A DNA stretch of 12,551 nt. Source: JBDHUV01 sp039809365 (GTDB taxonomy: Bacteria; Patescibacteriota; Microgenomatia; Levybacterales; GWA1-39-11). Made by a program: the position numbers and the translations under genes. Location: assembly GCA_039809365.1 (NCBI GenBank), contig JBDHUV010000013.1, positions 1-12,551 of the forward strand, in the 5' to 3' direction. The notes under the pieces were generated by a model that was not told the DNA's origin, made no database searches, and saw nothing but the letters and a program-made list of their open reading frames with translations. How positions within the stretch are numbered: the stretch's first letter is position 1; each line of letters opens with the position of its first letter. Positions 1-6,849 of the stretch are shown here, in pieces.

Positions 1-600
1 GCTTCTATTACTTCTATGGAAGCAGTATATGTTCCTTCTGATGACGTGACAGATTATGGAGTACAGTCAGTCTTCCCTTATCTTGATTCAAGTGTGGTTC
101 TTTCTCGTGCAGTTTACCAAGAGGGGAGATTCCCTGCTATAGATTTTCTTTCATCAACTTCGTCTGCTTTGAGTCGGGAAATAGTCGGGGATGAACATTA
201 TAGTGCATATATTGATGCACAAAGCTTGTTGAAAAGGGCTCTCACGTTAGAGAGAATTGTATCTTTAATTGGAGAGTCTGAGCTCCCTGCTTCTGACCAA
301 GTAGTATATAAACGTGCACGGCTTTTAAAAAGTTATATGACTCAAAGTTTCTTTGTTACGGAAAGTCAGACTGGAAGAAAAGCAGAGTATGTGAAAAGAG
401 ATGATACAATCTCAGACGTTAAAGATATTTTGGACGGCAGATATGATACTGCAGAGCCTGAACGGCTTTTGTATGTAGGGAGTTTGAAAAAACAAGCAGA
501 AACATCTCCATCTCCAATACTATCTCCACAGCAAGCTGTGAAAACTAGTTCAACTTCTGATGAATCTGAGATTAATAAAGAGAAACCTGTACAATCATAA
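1..600 (+). CDS. atpD: F-type ATP synthase subunit beta, C-terminal part (5' end outside window)
   Basis: This is the catalytic beta subunit of F1, which makes or hydrolyses ATP at the cytoplasmic face of the membrane. The frame is open from base 1, so the gene is cut by the window edge. The ATG at 16 is an internal methionine, because the family motif SITS-x-EAVYVPSDDVTD spans it. About 199 residues are visible. They include the YVPSDDVTD segment after the catalytic core, LDSSVVLSR, the REIVGDEHY stretch, and the C-terminal helical bundle ending near LLYVGSLKKQ. After that point comes a tail of about 34 residues (nt 496-597) rich in Ser, Thr and Pro that ordinary beta subunits lack. The next gene, atpC, starts 11 nt after the stop, which is the usual F1 operon order. 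Identity is very secure; the role of the tail is unknown. Confidence 0.95.
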   Translation, partial: ASITSMEAVYVPSDDVTDYGVQSVFPYLDSSVVLSRAVYQEGRFPAIDFLSSTSSALSREIVGDEHYSAYIDAQSLLKRALTLERIVSLIGESELPASDQVVYKRARLLKSYMTQSFFVTESQTGRKAEYVKRDDTISDVKDILDGRYDTAEPERLLYVGSLKKQAETSPSPILSPQQAVKTSSTSDESEINKEKPVQS

Positions 601-611
601 TAAATACTTCT

Positions 612-920
612 ATGCAAACATCTGATTTACGTGAAAAGTCACTCCATCTTATTGTACGAACTCCAGAAAAAACTGTGTATGAAGGAGAAGCAAAAGCAGT
701 GTCCTCAGTAAATGAAAAAGGACCATTTGACGTATTATCTGCACATCAAAACTTTATTACACTCATAAAAGAGAATCTTTCTATTATCGATGCTTCTGGA
801 GAAAAGCAAGATTTTCCTGTTCAGGGCGGCGTAATGAGAGTGCATGAAAACGAAGTAACTATCTTTTTAGGAGTAGGAGAGTTCGATGAGAATGAAGTGA
901 AGCAACAAACTATTGAATAA
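612..920 (+). CDS. atpC: F-type ATP synthase subunit epsilon, short form lacking the helical C-terminal domain
   Basis: Epsilon is the small central-stalk subunit that joins gamma to the c-ring and, in many bacteria, inhibits ATP hydrolysis through a C-terminal helical hairpin. The 102 residues match the N-terminal beta-sandwich: LHLIVRTPEKTVYEGEAK at the start, GPFDVLSAHQNFITLI in the middle (the family's G-x-hydrophobic-x-x-xH segment), and the QGGVMRVHENEVTIFL strands. The family is usually about 130-140 residues, and here the protein ends about 12 residues after the sandwich. The inhibitory helices are therefore absent, with no frameshift evident. The ATG at 612 follows atpD by 11 nt, with no Shine-Dalgarno sequence. 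The gene ends 15 nt from the stop of the convergent fibre gene. An 8-bp palindrome (ACACGTGT) sits at the stop, but no proper terminator hairpin is visible. Confidence 0.9.
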   Translation: MQTSDLREKSLHLIVRTPEKTVYEGEAKAVSSVNEKGPFDVLSAHQNFITLIKENLSIIDASGEKQDFPVQGGVMRVHENEVTIFLGVGEFDENEVKQQTIE

Positions 921-935
921 CACGTGTGAAAATAT

Positions 936-3900
936 TTAATTAATAATTATCCAGTTAAAGTAAATATCTTTTGGTAGAATATCGCTCAGTCCTACAGTAA
1001 AGCTTCCCTCTTCAGACTGTCTTAGTAAATATAATGCTTGATTTCCTGTATTTGTACTAGGAGTAATGTAAATAAGTGATTTACTTTTTACATAAGGACT
1101 CTTTATTGTCACCTCACGTTTATATGCTTTGAGAACTGCGGTTCCTGCTGAGGATGAGGCAACCATCTCATTTTCAGATACTGCTTGGGCATCCTGACTC
1201 AATATATTAAGCTTCGAAAGGAAAGCGCTCCCAGAAGCCACTAAATCGCCCACAAAGTGTGCAGACCCTGATGAGTATACGTCTCCTTTATTGTTAATTG
1301 TTAAAACAGGCGTTTTTGAGTCATTGACAACGCGTAACTGTGCAGACTCTGTCCCATTTTTGTTTCCTAAGAAAATGTCTAGATCAGTACCAGGAAGAGG
1401 CGAGATAATATTAGCAAATAATCCTCCTTGGATTTTGACATTCTTCGCAAAATTAGCATCTCCGCTCACTGTTAAGTTTCCGTCTCGATCAAGCGCCATA
1501 AGTCCTCCGAGGAAAGAGACTCCACCTTGTCTGAGAGGTTGGATTTGGAGATCCGCATCAAGCACATCTATCGATTCAGGTCCAATGATAAATGAAGATC
1601 CAATTGAAAGAGAATCTATTATCGATGCTTCACGTAACGTTGTTGTCCCAAGACTCAGGAGGTTTTCACGGAAAAGTGCAAACTCTGCTGAAAAAGTAGA
1701 GATATCTATTGTTTCAAAATCTGGTGTAAGTTCCTCTTCACGGTTAAACTTAGAGGCAATACTATGCACAGTATCTTCCAGTCCTTCAATAGTTTTTGCT
1801 CTCAAAGAGTCAACAGTCAAAGTACCTGCGATAGATGCATCTCCTTGAGATGTAATATTTCCAGCTGTGAGAGATCCACTGAAAGTTGCATTCCCTTGAT
1901 TATCTAGTGAAGTGACTGCAGATCCTGAGGCATTCTGAATTGTTACATGGGTATCATCAAGATGCATACTGATTTTTCCATCTTCGCTTAATGGAGAAAT
2001 AATATTGGTTTTCACTTGTGAATTTTTAAACTGGCCTGTTGAAACAACTGAAGTGATATATTCAGAAAGAGATTGACCATTCACAAAGAGATTATCAGTA
2101 GTAACATGCAACTGCTCAGCCACAATATTTCTTGTGGCTAAAGTACCTGAAACAATGAGGTTTTGAGTTTCTATCAAACCTGCCCTTATTTTGCCAATAG
2201 TTGCCTGTGAATACGAGACTATAGTATCTATCACTTGATTGTTTTGATTGACAGAATATGTAGATTGTGCGATAGCTGAAGCTACCTGGTCATAGACTTT
2301 TTTATCCAGTTGGACTTCAGGAAGTGATGTTGTTCTAATTTCTCCTTGCACGAGAGACATTGTTGGTTCATGCCAAGATGGTTGAATAAGTACGAGAACT
2401 TTACCTGGAGTAGAGCTTGTATAACTTTCTAATGCTCTTCCGACAATCATTCCTGCTTGTGTTGCTTTCTTTCCTACGCCTGTTATAGAAGAGACAGTAA
2501 TTGGGTCTCCTGCTTGAATCTGACCATTTTCTGTAGATACAAATGTCTCAATCTGCCCAACAAGGCCTACTTCGATTGTATGATTTCCTTTGCTCCTTCC
2601 CCCTACAAAACCAGGACTCTCTGACGTAACACCGACAATACGAGTATTTGTAGATGTACAGGAACTTACTGTTCCTGTATCAGTTAAACAAACAAGGCTT
2701 CCATACCTAATTGATTCATTTGGATCCTTTTTGATATACTCGGCAAAATCAGCGTTCGTTGTGTTATATGAAATTCCTGATCCACTGACAGTTCCACTTA
2801 TTGATCCTACAGTCCCCAACCCTTGAGTTTGGAATGTAATAAACTGATTATCTTTATGGACAGAAGAGGTATTATTACCAAGTTTAATGATAAGTCCATC
2901 TGCATCAGTAGAGTTGCTTGCATTAAAAATCTGCATTGCAGATCTACTCGCTTGAGAGTCGAGTATATCTAATTTGAACTCAGGAGAGTTATTTGCGACC
3001 CCTACAAACCCATTCCCATTTAGCGGTTGGAGTATTAGATTGCCAGTAGTGTTTCCTCCAATGATTAGATTGTTGTTATTAGCTGTTTGTATATTTCTTG
3101 CCCCTCCAGTAAATGTTAAAGAGCCTGAAATACTCGCTGATCCATTTATATCAAGAAGTGCAGTTGGGGCAGTTGTGCCTATCCCTACATTCCCTGTAGG
3201 GCTAATATGCATGCGTACGAGTTTATCTGTAGTAAATCCAAGAGCAGTCTGAGTTGAAGTCCCTATACTGGCAAGTGTCTCAAAAGAAGATATATCTAAT
3301 TTTGTTCCAGATAATAGATTCTCTATCCGAAGTGTAGGAGAGTTGGTATTAGCAAGATGTACGAGTTGAGAAGGAGACGTTGTGCCTATTCCTACATTTC
3401 CGGAGTTATCTACTGTCATTCTTGTGACATTTCGTGACATTAATGAAAGTATAGAACCTATCTCTCCTGTGTTTTGTACGGTGAGTACAGAGCCAGCTGA
3501 CTCTGTAGCAATAGATACTTCATCAGCAAAATCAACGCTTCCGGACGCAGAGGCTTCTTGCGAATCATTTACAATAGGTTTTCTAATATCTACTACTCCT
3601 GAGCCATCAGGTTCTATTACTACATTCCCTCCAGAGTCTGAGTTTGTGGTGAGTATAGTGGTAGACCCAGTAATTGTAATATCCCCTCCAGATGCTTGAA
3701 ATACAGGGTTTGCACTTCCCCCAATAACGAGATTGCCTGATGAATCTAACGCAAGGATAGAATTTTGAGGTTTGGAAGGATCTTTTGTAATAGGAGACAT
3801 TCCATCAAGGAGCATACTATCTGAAGCATACGCAACATTTGCAAGTCTTTGCCTTGGAACTAATTCAGACTCATTCCCTACTTTCATACCTAAATAGAGG

Positions 3901-5141
3901 GACTGATTGTCAGTGAAAAATGAGTCTGAAAGTGCTCTCTGTCTTCCGAGCTGAACTGTGAAGCTACCATCACTGTTTGGATTGATTTCATGGGTCTCTT
4001 TCCATAATACCGAATCATTAGCAGAAGGGTGTGGGTATATGCTAAAAGTGATCTCAGTGGGGTTTGTAATAGGGGTATTGTTACTTGTTGAAAGTTTTCC
4101 AGAGTAGACAAGCACTCTTTTATTTTGTTGGGTAATTCCTAATACATCTGCTGACGGTGGAGTATCGAAATAATGAGCATATCCATATACTAACAATCCA
4201 GCACAAAACAGAGACAAAATACTTATATGTATCTGATTCACATAGGGCAACGCATGATATTTCTTGTACCATTGAGGACGAGTGTGGCGCAGATGAATAA
4301 ATATATCTAGTGGTGAGGCTTTTTGAGCTTGAGCAGAAGTATGTGGTTTAAAAAGCTTTGAAGTTTGAAAAGCTAGTAACTCTTCAAAATGTGCATATGC
4401 TCGACTTATTCTTTGAATGAGGCGCACTGGAGGGATTTTTGAATAACTTGAGTCTTTTATTCTAAATTCTTCTAGCGATTGGAGAGTGCTCGTCCCTAAA
4501 AGCGCTGCCATAGCAGGAGTATGTGGGATAGGCCGAGGAATCTGTAGAGGAGCGGAGGATGAGGGCGCCTCAGGTACTTTTACAAATTCTCCGTATTTTC
4601 GTATGCTTGACAGTTTGCGATTAACAGAACTGGGGGAAAGATTTAAAATATGAATTAATGTATTTTTATATTGGTTAATGATATCCTCTGATATATTTAG
4701 ATGCTTCTGGATACCGTATTCTGCATCTACCCATTTAGTAAAATGCGCCAAGTCGCTCATGTAATTTTTAATTGTCAGCGGAGATGCTTTCTGTTTGAAG
4801 AGCGAGTGTTTGAACTCTCTTAGCTTCCACATATCTTTTTCTACCGGAGTTTCTTGTCTAAATACATTTTGTTTGATGATTCCTTCTTGGCTGAAAAGGG
4901 AGTACATCTTTTTTAAAGAAGCAAGAACTCTCCCTTTAGAGCGAGGAGAAAGATTAGATTGAATAAGAAATTCATCAATTACTTCTTGAGAAATATCTGA
5001 AATAGTTATGGGATGAGATTTTTCTTTTTCAAACCATTTAGAAAAACTCCGAATGTCAGAAGTATAATTTTTCACGGTACTGACACTTGGTTTATTTGGT
5101 TGTTGTTTTAGTAAAGATGTAAACAGTTGTAAGACTTCCAT
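936..5141 (-). CDS. Giant membrane-anchored surface fibre protein with tandem recombinase-type core-binding domains at its N terminus
   Basis: I do not recognise a named homologue for this 1401-residue protein. Residues 1-85 and 103-190 each resemble the SAM-like core-binding domain of tyrosine recombinases (first copy STVKNYTSDIRSFSKWFEKE and SPRSKGRVLASLKKMYSLF; second copy SPLTIKNYMSDLAHFTKWV and SPSSVNRKLSSIRKY). No catalytic R...HxxR...Y domain follows. A linker with basic residues leads to one membrane segment at about 304-325, so topology is probably N-in, C-out without a cleaved signal. Residues 342-445 form a beta module known from bacterial surface proteins (YSGKL...SLYLGMKVG...LVPRQRLANVAYA). 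GNVGIGTTSP-type repeats follow at 581-590 and 650-659, with a decayed copy near 709-720. A Peptidase_G2-like module (NADFAEYI...) spans about 797-922, then beta-rich fibre and a terminal domain ending FNWIIIN. The start codon is the first in frame and has no Shine-Dalgarno sequence. A role in adhesion or as an appendage is inferred. Confidence 0.85.
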   Translation of the reverse strand: MEVLQLFTSLLKQQPNKPSVSTVKNYTSDIRSFSKWFEKEKSHPITISDISQEVIDEFLIQSNLSPRSKGRVLASLKKMYSLFSQEGIIKQNVFRQETPVEKDMWKLREFKHSLFKQKASPLTIKNYMSDLAHFTKWVDAEYGIQKHLNISEDIINQYKNTLIHILNLSPSSVNRKLSSIRKYGEFVKVPEAPSSSAPLQIPRPIPHTPAMAALLGTSTLQSLEEFRIKDSSYSKIPPVRLIQRISRAYAHFEELLAFQTSKLFKPHTSAQAQKASPLDIFIHLRHTRPQWYKKYHALPYVNQIHISILSLFCAGLLVYGYAHYFDTPPSADVLGITQQNKRVLVYSGKLSTSNNTPITNPTEITFSIYPHPSANDSVLWKETHEINPNSDGSFTVQLGRQRALSDSFFTDNQSLYLGMKVGNESELVPRQRLANVAYASDSMLLDGMSPITKDPSKPQNSILALDSSGNLVIGGSANPVFQASGGDITITGSTTILTTNSDSGGNVVIEPDGSGVVDIRKPIVNDSQEASASGSVDFADEVSIATESAGSVLTVQNTGEIGSILSLMSRNVTRMTVDNSGNVGIGTTSPSQLVHLANTNSPTLRIENLLSGTKLDISSFETLASIGTSTQTALGFTTDKLVRMHISPTGNVGIGTTAPTALLDINGSASISGSLTFTGGARNIQTANNNNLIIGGNTTGNLILQPLNGNGFVGVANNSPEFKLDILDSQASRSAMQIFNASNSTDADGLIIKLGNNTSSVHKDNQFITFQTQGLGTVGSISGTVSGSGISYNTTNADFAEYIKKDPNESIRYGSLVCLTDTGTVSSCTSTNTRIVGVTSESPGFVGGRSKGNHTIEVGLVGQIETFVSTENGQIQAGDPITVSSITGVGKKATQAGMIVGRALESYTSSTPGKVLVLIQPSWHEPTMSLVQGEIRTTSLPEVQLDKKVYDQVASAIAQSTYSVNQNNQVIDTIVSYSQATIGKIRAGLIETQNLIVSGTLATRNIVAEQLHVTTDNLFVNGQSLSEYITSVVSTGQFKNSQVKTNIISPLSEDGKISMHLDDTHVTIQNASGSAVTSLDNQGNATFSGSLTAGNITSQGDASIAGTLTVDSLRAKTIEGLEDTVHSIASKFNREEELTPDFETIDISTFSAEFALFRENLLSLGTTTLREASIIDSLSIGSSFIIGPESIDVLDADLQIQPLRQGGVSFLGGLMALDRDGNLTVSGDANFAKNVKIQGGLFANIISPLPGTDLDIFLGNKNGTESAQLRVVNDSKTPVLTINNKGDVYSSGSAHFVGDLVASGSAFLSKLNILSQDAQAVSENEMVASSSAGTAVLKAYKREVTIKSPYVKSKSLIYITPSTNTGNQALYLLRQSEEGSFTVGLSDILPKDIYFNWIIIN
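2376..2753 (-). other. Peptidase_G2-like (ADFAEY) module within the fibre gene
   Basis: This part encodes about residues 797-922 of the 1401-aa protein. It starts with NADFAEYI, then YGSLVCLT, TRIVGVTSESPGFVGG, VGLVGQIETFV, and ends with VLVLIQPSWHEP. The order resembles the module found after fibre repeats in phage appendage proteins and in many bacterial surface proteins, where Peptidase_G2 members act as self-cleaving chaperone domains. In those phage proteins the module lies near the C terminus, whereas here about 480 residues follow it. Whether it cleaves itself cannot be told from the sequence. The two cysteines (C818 and C828) could form a disulfide outside the cell. Confidence 0.5.
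4572..5141 (-). other. Tandem core-binding (SAM-like) domain pair within the fibre gene
   Basis: This part encodes residues 1-190 of the 1401-aa protein. Two consecutive copies show the pattern of tyrosine-recombinase core-binding domains: a first helix, a T-x-K-N-Y-x-x-D-x-x-x-F-x-K-W segment, an I-S-x-D/E-x-I turn, and an L-S-P-x-S-x-x-R-x-L-x-S-x-(R/K)-K-x-Y/M segment. In recombinases this domain wraps one face of the DNA target, next to a separate catalytic domain. Here the catalytic domain is missing and a transmembrane segment follows about 115 residues later. The two copies are diverged, so this is an old duplication. DNA binding is expected from the family but not shown. A protein-protein role is also possible. 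Confidence 0.75.
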
Positions 5142-5199
5142 ATTTCACAAAAAAGAAAGTGTGTATTTATTTTATTACCGCATCCCTTTTTAGCTTCAA

Positions 5200-5214
5200 A
5201 TTATACAAATTATA
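5200..5214 (-). promoter_or_regulatory. Twin -10 boxes, candidate promoter of the fibre gene
   Basis: On the minus strand two perfect TATAAT hexamers lie 9 bp apart (5209-5214 and 5200-5205). Transcription would start about 50-60 nt before the fibre gene's ATG. No good -35 box sits at 16-18 bp from either. A TTGACA at 5262-5267 on the same strand is too far from both. Promoter function is inferred from the hexamers alone. Confidence 0.4.
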
Positions 5215-5285
5215 CCGATTATTTAAGGTATATTGATAGCTTAGAAAAGTATGGACACACCTGTCAAGGGGTAAAGGAGTGGGGT

Positions 5286-5301
5286 TGATATACTTTGATA
5301 T
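5286..5301 (+). repeat. 16-bp element, copy 1 (possible operator)
   Basis: TGATATACTTTGATAT is itself a near direct repeat of TGATAT with a 10-bp period. It matches 15 of 16 bases of the element at 6732-6747, which lies in the opposite orientation in the next intergenic region. A period of about one helical turn fits a protein-binding site, but AT-rich DNA makes chance matches more likely. Confidence 0.35.
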
Positions 5302-5322
5302 GTTAAATTTGACCAAAACAGC

Positions 5323-5460
5323 AAATGTGAAACAGATTTATTAATTTGTGAAAATAATATTAGCCTCAAATAATTTCGTGAAAAGGCTTTACTTCATGTT
5401 TTCTAGAGTATGAAATGACTCAAAGTTGTATATCAAACAAGATCATTTCCTTTGTGAAAA
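5323..5460 (+). repeat. Cluster of four TTTGTGAAA-like motifs
   Basis: The copies are AAATGTGAAA (5323-5332), TAATTTGTGAAAA (5342-5354), TAATTTCGTGAAAA (5371-5384) and TTTGTGAAAA (5451-5460), all on the plus strand. The second and third share a longer context. The same word in the other orientation (TTTTGTGAAAT) lies directly before the fibre gene's start codon. They could be regulator sites or simple AT-rich recurrence. Confidence 0.3.
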
Positions 5461-5690
5461 AGTTGAAATTAAACAATACTATAACATATTTATATGTATG
5501 TTTAACTGTAAGCTATAAGTCTAAAAGATAGAAAATATATGCGTTTTGTCACTGAGGTTATGCCTCTGATAACGATGAGAAGTGTCGAGATAGGCTGTAT
5601 TATCAGTCTAAAGAAAATAATGGAGTTTTATTGAAAATATGAGATTGGTGAAGTTGTGCGTAATCGTATATCTTGAAAACTTAGACAGCA

Positions 5691-6563
5691 TTATGCACGA
5701 TATTTTTTAACTCTAAGATAAACTCCAGAGCCAATTAATCCAGCCACTATCAGAATACCTGCATATTTCACAGGAAATCCTATGGTGTAAATTCTTTTAG
5801 AAAGCGTACTATTCCCATATTTCATTTCTAGATTTATACTATAAATTCCAATTAATAGCTTTGGGCTCCAATGGATAGTATCAACGACCCGAGATGTTTT
5901 AGGAAGAACATACTGTGATGGTATTGGATATGTGTTTACCTCCTGTCCAAGTATATTCTTAATTACCACCGAGCCAGACATAAATGTTATATTACCCCCT
6001 GGATTATACGTCTCAATTGTAATTGGCACATCGCCTGTAAAGGCTATACTAGGAGACTTGAAACTTCGAAGCATAAGATGCTCATCTTGTGGATTTGCAC
6101 GTTGTAAAATTGGTACTACAATGCCTCCAGAGACTGCACTGACTGTTTTATCTTCTGGTATATCTAGTGGTTGAGTGGTGAAAAGTAATCCAGGAATAGC
6201 AGAAGGAGAAGGTTTTGTTTGTATAGAAAATTCAACAGATGTTTTTGAGCCTGCAGGAATATTTATCACTCCATTTTGCATATTGCTAATAGGCGTAATT
6301 CCAGATACAGGAGTGAGTGGAGCTCGAGGGGTAAGTGTCCCATCTCTTGATACAATCAAAAGTATACTTGAGACATTTATAGTAAGTGATTCAGATCCTA
6401 AATTGTTTACAATGACAGATGCAGAGTCGGATGCAGTAGAGTGCATCTCAATGATTGCGGGCTCTACAGAAAAAGATGTCTGTGCATCCACAGACTCCCT
6501 TGTTATGAAGAATAACGTGAGAGTAAGAATACAACCAAGGCTAACACGAGAGAGTTTATTCAT
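5691..6563 (-). CDS. Exported Ig-like domain protein with C-terminal membrane anchor (DUF916/WxLIP-like)
   Basis: The 290-residue product has an N-terminal signal peptide (hydrophobic residues about 8-20, likely cleavage after VDA at 27). An Ig-like beta domain at about 29-150 opens with FSVEPAIIEMHS and contains SASVIVNNLGSESLTINVSS. A second beta domain spans about 160-260 (ITIETYNPGGNITFMSGSVV...). One membrane helix follows at about 267-284, with a basic tail RVKKYRA, so it is a type I membrane protein facing outward. The opening and layout resemble the DUF916/WxL-interacting proteins of Gram-positive bacteria, which are encoded beside WxL-type secreted proteins. The upstream neighbour on the same strand could be such a partner, although 286 bp separate them. 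The gene has no Shine-Dalgarno sequence. Surface location is well supported; the family link is moderate and the exact function unknown. Confidence 0.75.
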   Translation of the reverse strand: MNKLSRVSLGCILTLTLFFITRESVDAQTSFSVEPAIIEMHSTASDSASVIVNNLGSESLTINVSSILLIVSRDGTLTPRAPLTPVSGITPISNMQNGVINIPAGSKTSVEFSIQTKPSPSAIPGLLFTTQPLDIPEDKTVSAVSGGIVVPILQRANPQDEHLMLRSFKSPSIAFTGDVPITIETYNPGGNITFMSGSVVIKNILGQEVNTYPIPSQYVLPKTSRVVDTIHWSPKLLIGIYSINLEMKYGNSTLSKRIYTIGFPVKYAGILIVAGLIGSGVYLRVKKYRA

Positions 6564-6569
6564 GTATTT

Positions 6570-6575
6570 AGTGTA
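6570..6575 (-). promoter_or_regulatory. Possible -10 box for the 290-aa gene (leaderless start)
   Basis: On the minus strand TACACT (4 of 6 to TATAAT) ends 6 nt before the ATG, the same spacing as the TATAAT of the upstream 215-aa gene. If it is used, the transcript would begin at or next to the start codon. No good -35 box is seen. The call rests mainly on the matching spacing. Confidence 0.25.
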
Positions 6576-6710
6576 GTTGAGTGTATATAAAAAATAAAGG
6601 GCTATGTTACATATTATTCTAACTCCATTAATTATCTATTCTGTACATTTCACATCCTGCTAGCCTCAATACAATTGAAATATTCTCGAAAGTCGGGTAT
6701 CGTGCGGTAA

Positions 6711-6823
6711 TAAACACCTACATTGGGGAATATATCAAAATATATCAGTTGAGTGAAGGGCCAAAATAACATGAAATTAGCAGTTGAACAAATCGTCTGA
6801 CACAAGATATGTATGGGTGTTTA
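6711..6823. repeat. Long-range inverted repeat in the 286-bp intergenic region
   Basis: TAAACACCTACAT at 6711-6723 can pair with ATGTA-TG-GGTGTTTA at 6809-6823. This gives 13 base pairs with a 2-nt bulge and encloses about 85 nt. The rest of 6564-6849 shows no gene. The stem could belong to a structured RNA, or to the leader or trailer of the flanking minus-strand genes, but it matches no RNA family I recognise and could be chance. Confidence 0.3.
6732..6747 (-). repeat. 16-bp element, copy 2 (possible operator)
   Basis: On the minus strand this reads TGATATATTTTGATAT. It differs from the copy at 5286-5301 by one base and keeps the 10-bp direct repeat. It lies inside the long-range inverted repeat, upstream of the 290-aa gene. 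Confidence 0.35.
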
Positions 6824-6849
6824 GACTGCAGAATCAATCTAATTTAAAA

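Larger units (their letters stand above)
5142..5690. other. 549-bp AT-rich intergenic region without a convincing gene
   Basis: This region lies between the 290-aa gene and the start of the fibre gene, both on the minus strand, so it is probably the fibre gene's upstream control region. It holds paired TATAAT boxes close to the fibre gene, a 16-bp repeated element at 5286-5301, four copies of a TTTGTGAAA-like motif between 5323 and 5460, and small AT-rich hairpins (for example AACATA/TATGTT near 5485). No tRNA or known RNA was recognised. The longest ORF noticed on reading is 31 codons (5539-5634, plus strand), with no supporting signal. Confidence 0.6.

Noticed and set aside
16..600. ATG at 16 as the real start of an independent 194-aa gene
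   Set aside because: The frame is open upstream to base 1 and the residues before the ATG fit the ATP synthase beta family.
920..927. ACACGTGT palindrome between atpC and the fibre gene
   Set aside because: Only 8 bp with no loop or T-run; too short to call a terminator or operator.
1291..3699. Several plus-strand open frames opposite the fibre gene
   Set aside because: They are antisense shadows with Pro/Ser-rich sequences that mirror the fibre's repeats and have no start signals.
936..5141. Fibre gene as an integrase or prophage remnant
   Set aside because: Only core-binding domains are present, no catalytic domain or att-like repeats, no phage genes nearby, and the frame is intact for 1401 codons.
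5238..5267. TTGACA (5262-5267, minus) with TAAGCT 18 bp away as the fibre promoter
   Set aside because: The -10 candidate matches TATAAT poorly, while perfect TATAAT boxes lie nearer the gene.
5539..5634. 31-codon plus-strand ORF beginning MRFVTEVMPL in the intergenic region
   Set aside because: Short, no ribosome site or clear promoter, no recognisable motif, and of a length expected by chance.
5656..5698. Inverted repeat GTGCGTAAT / ATTATGCAC at the end of the 290-aa gene as a terminator
   Set aside because: One mismatch, a 25-nt loop and no T-run on the gene's strand; not a convincing intrinsic terminator.
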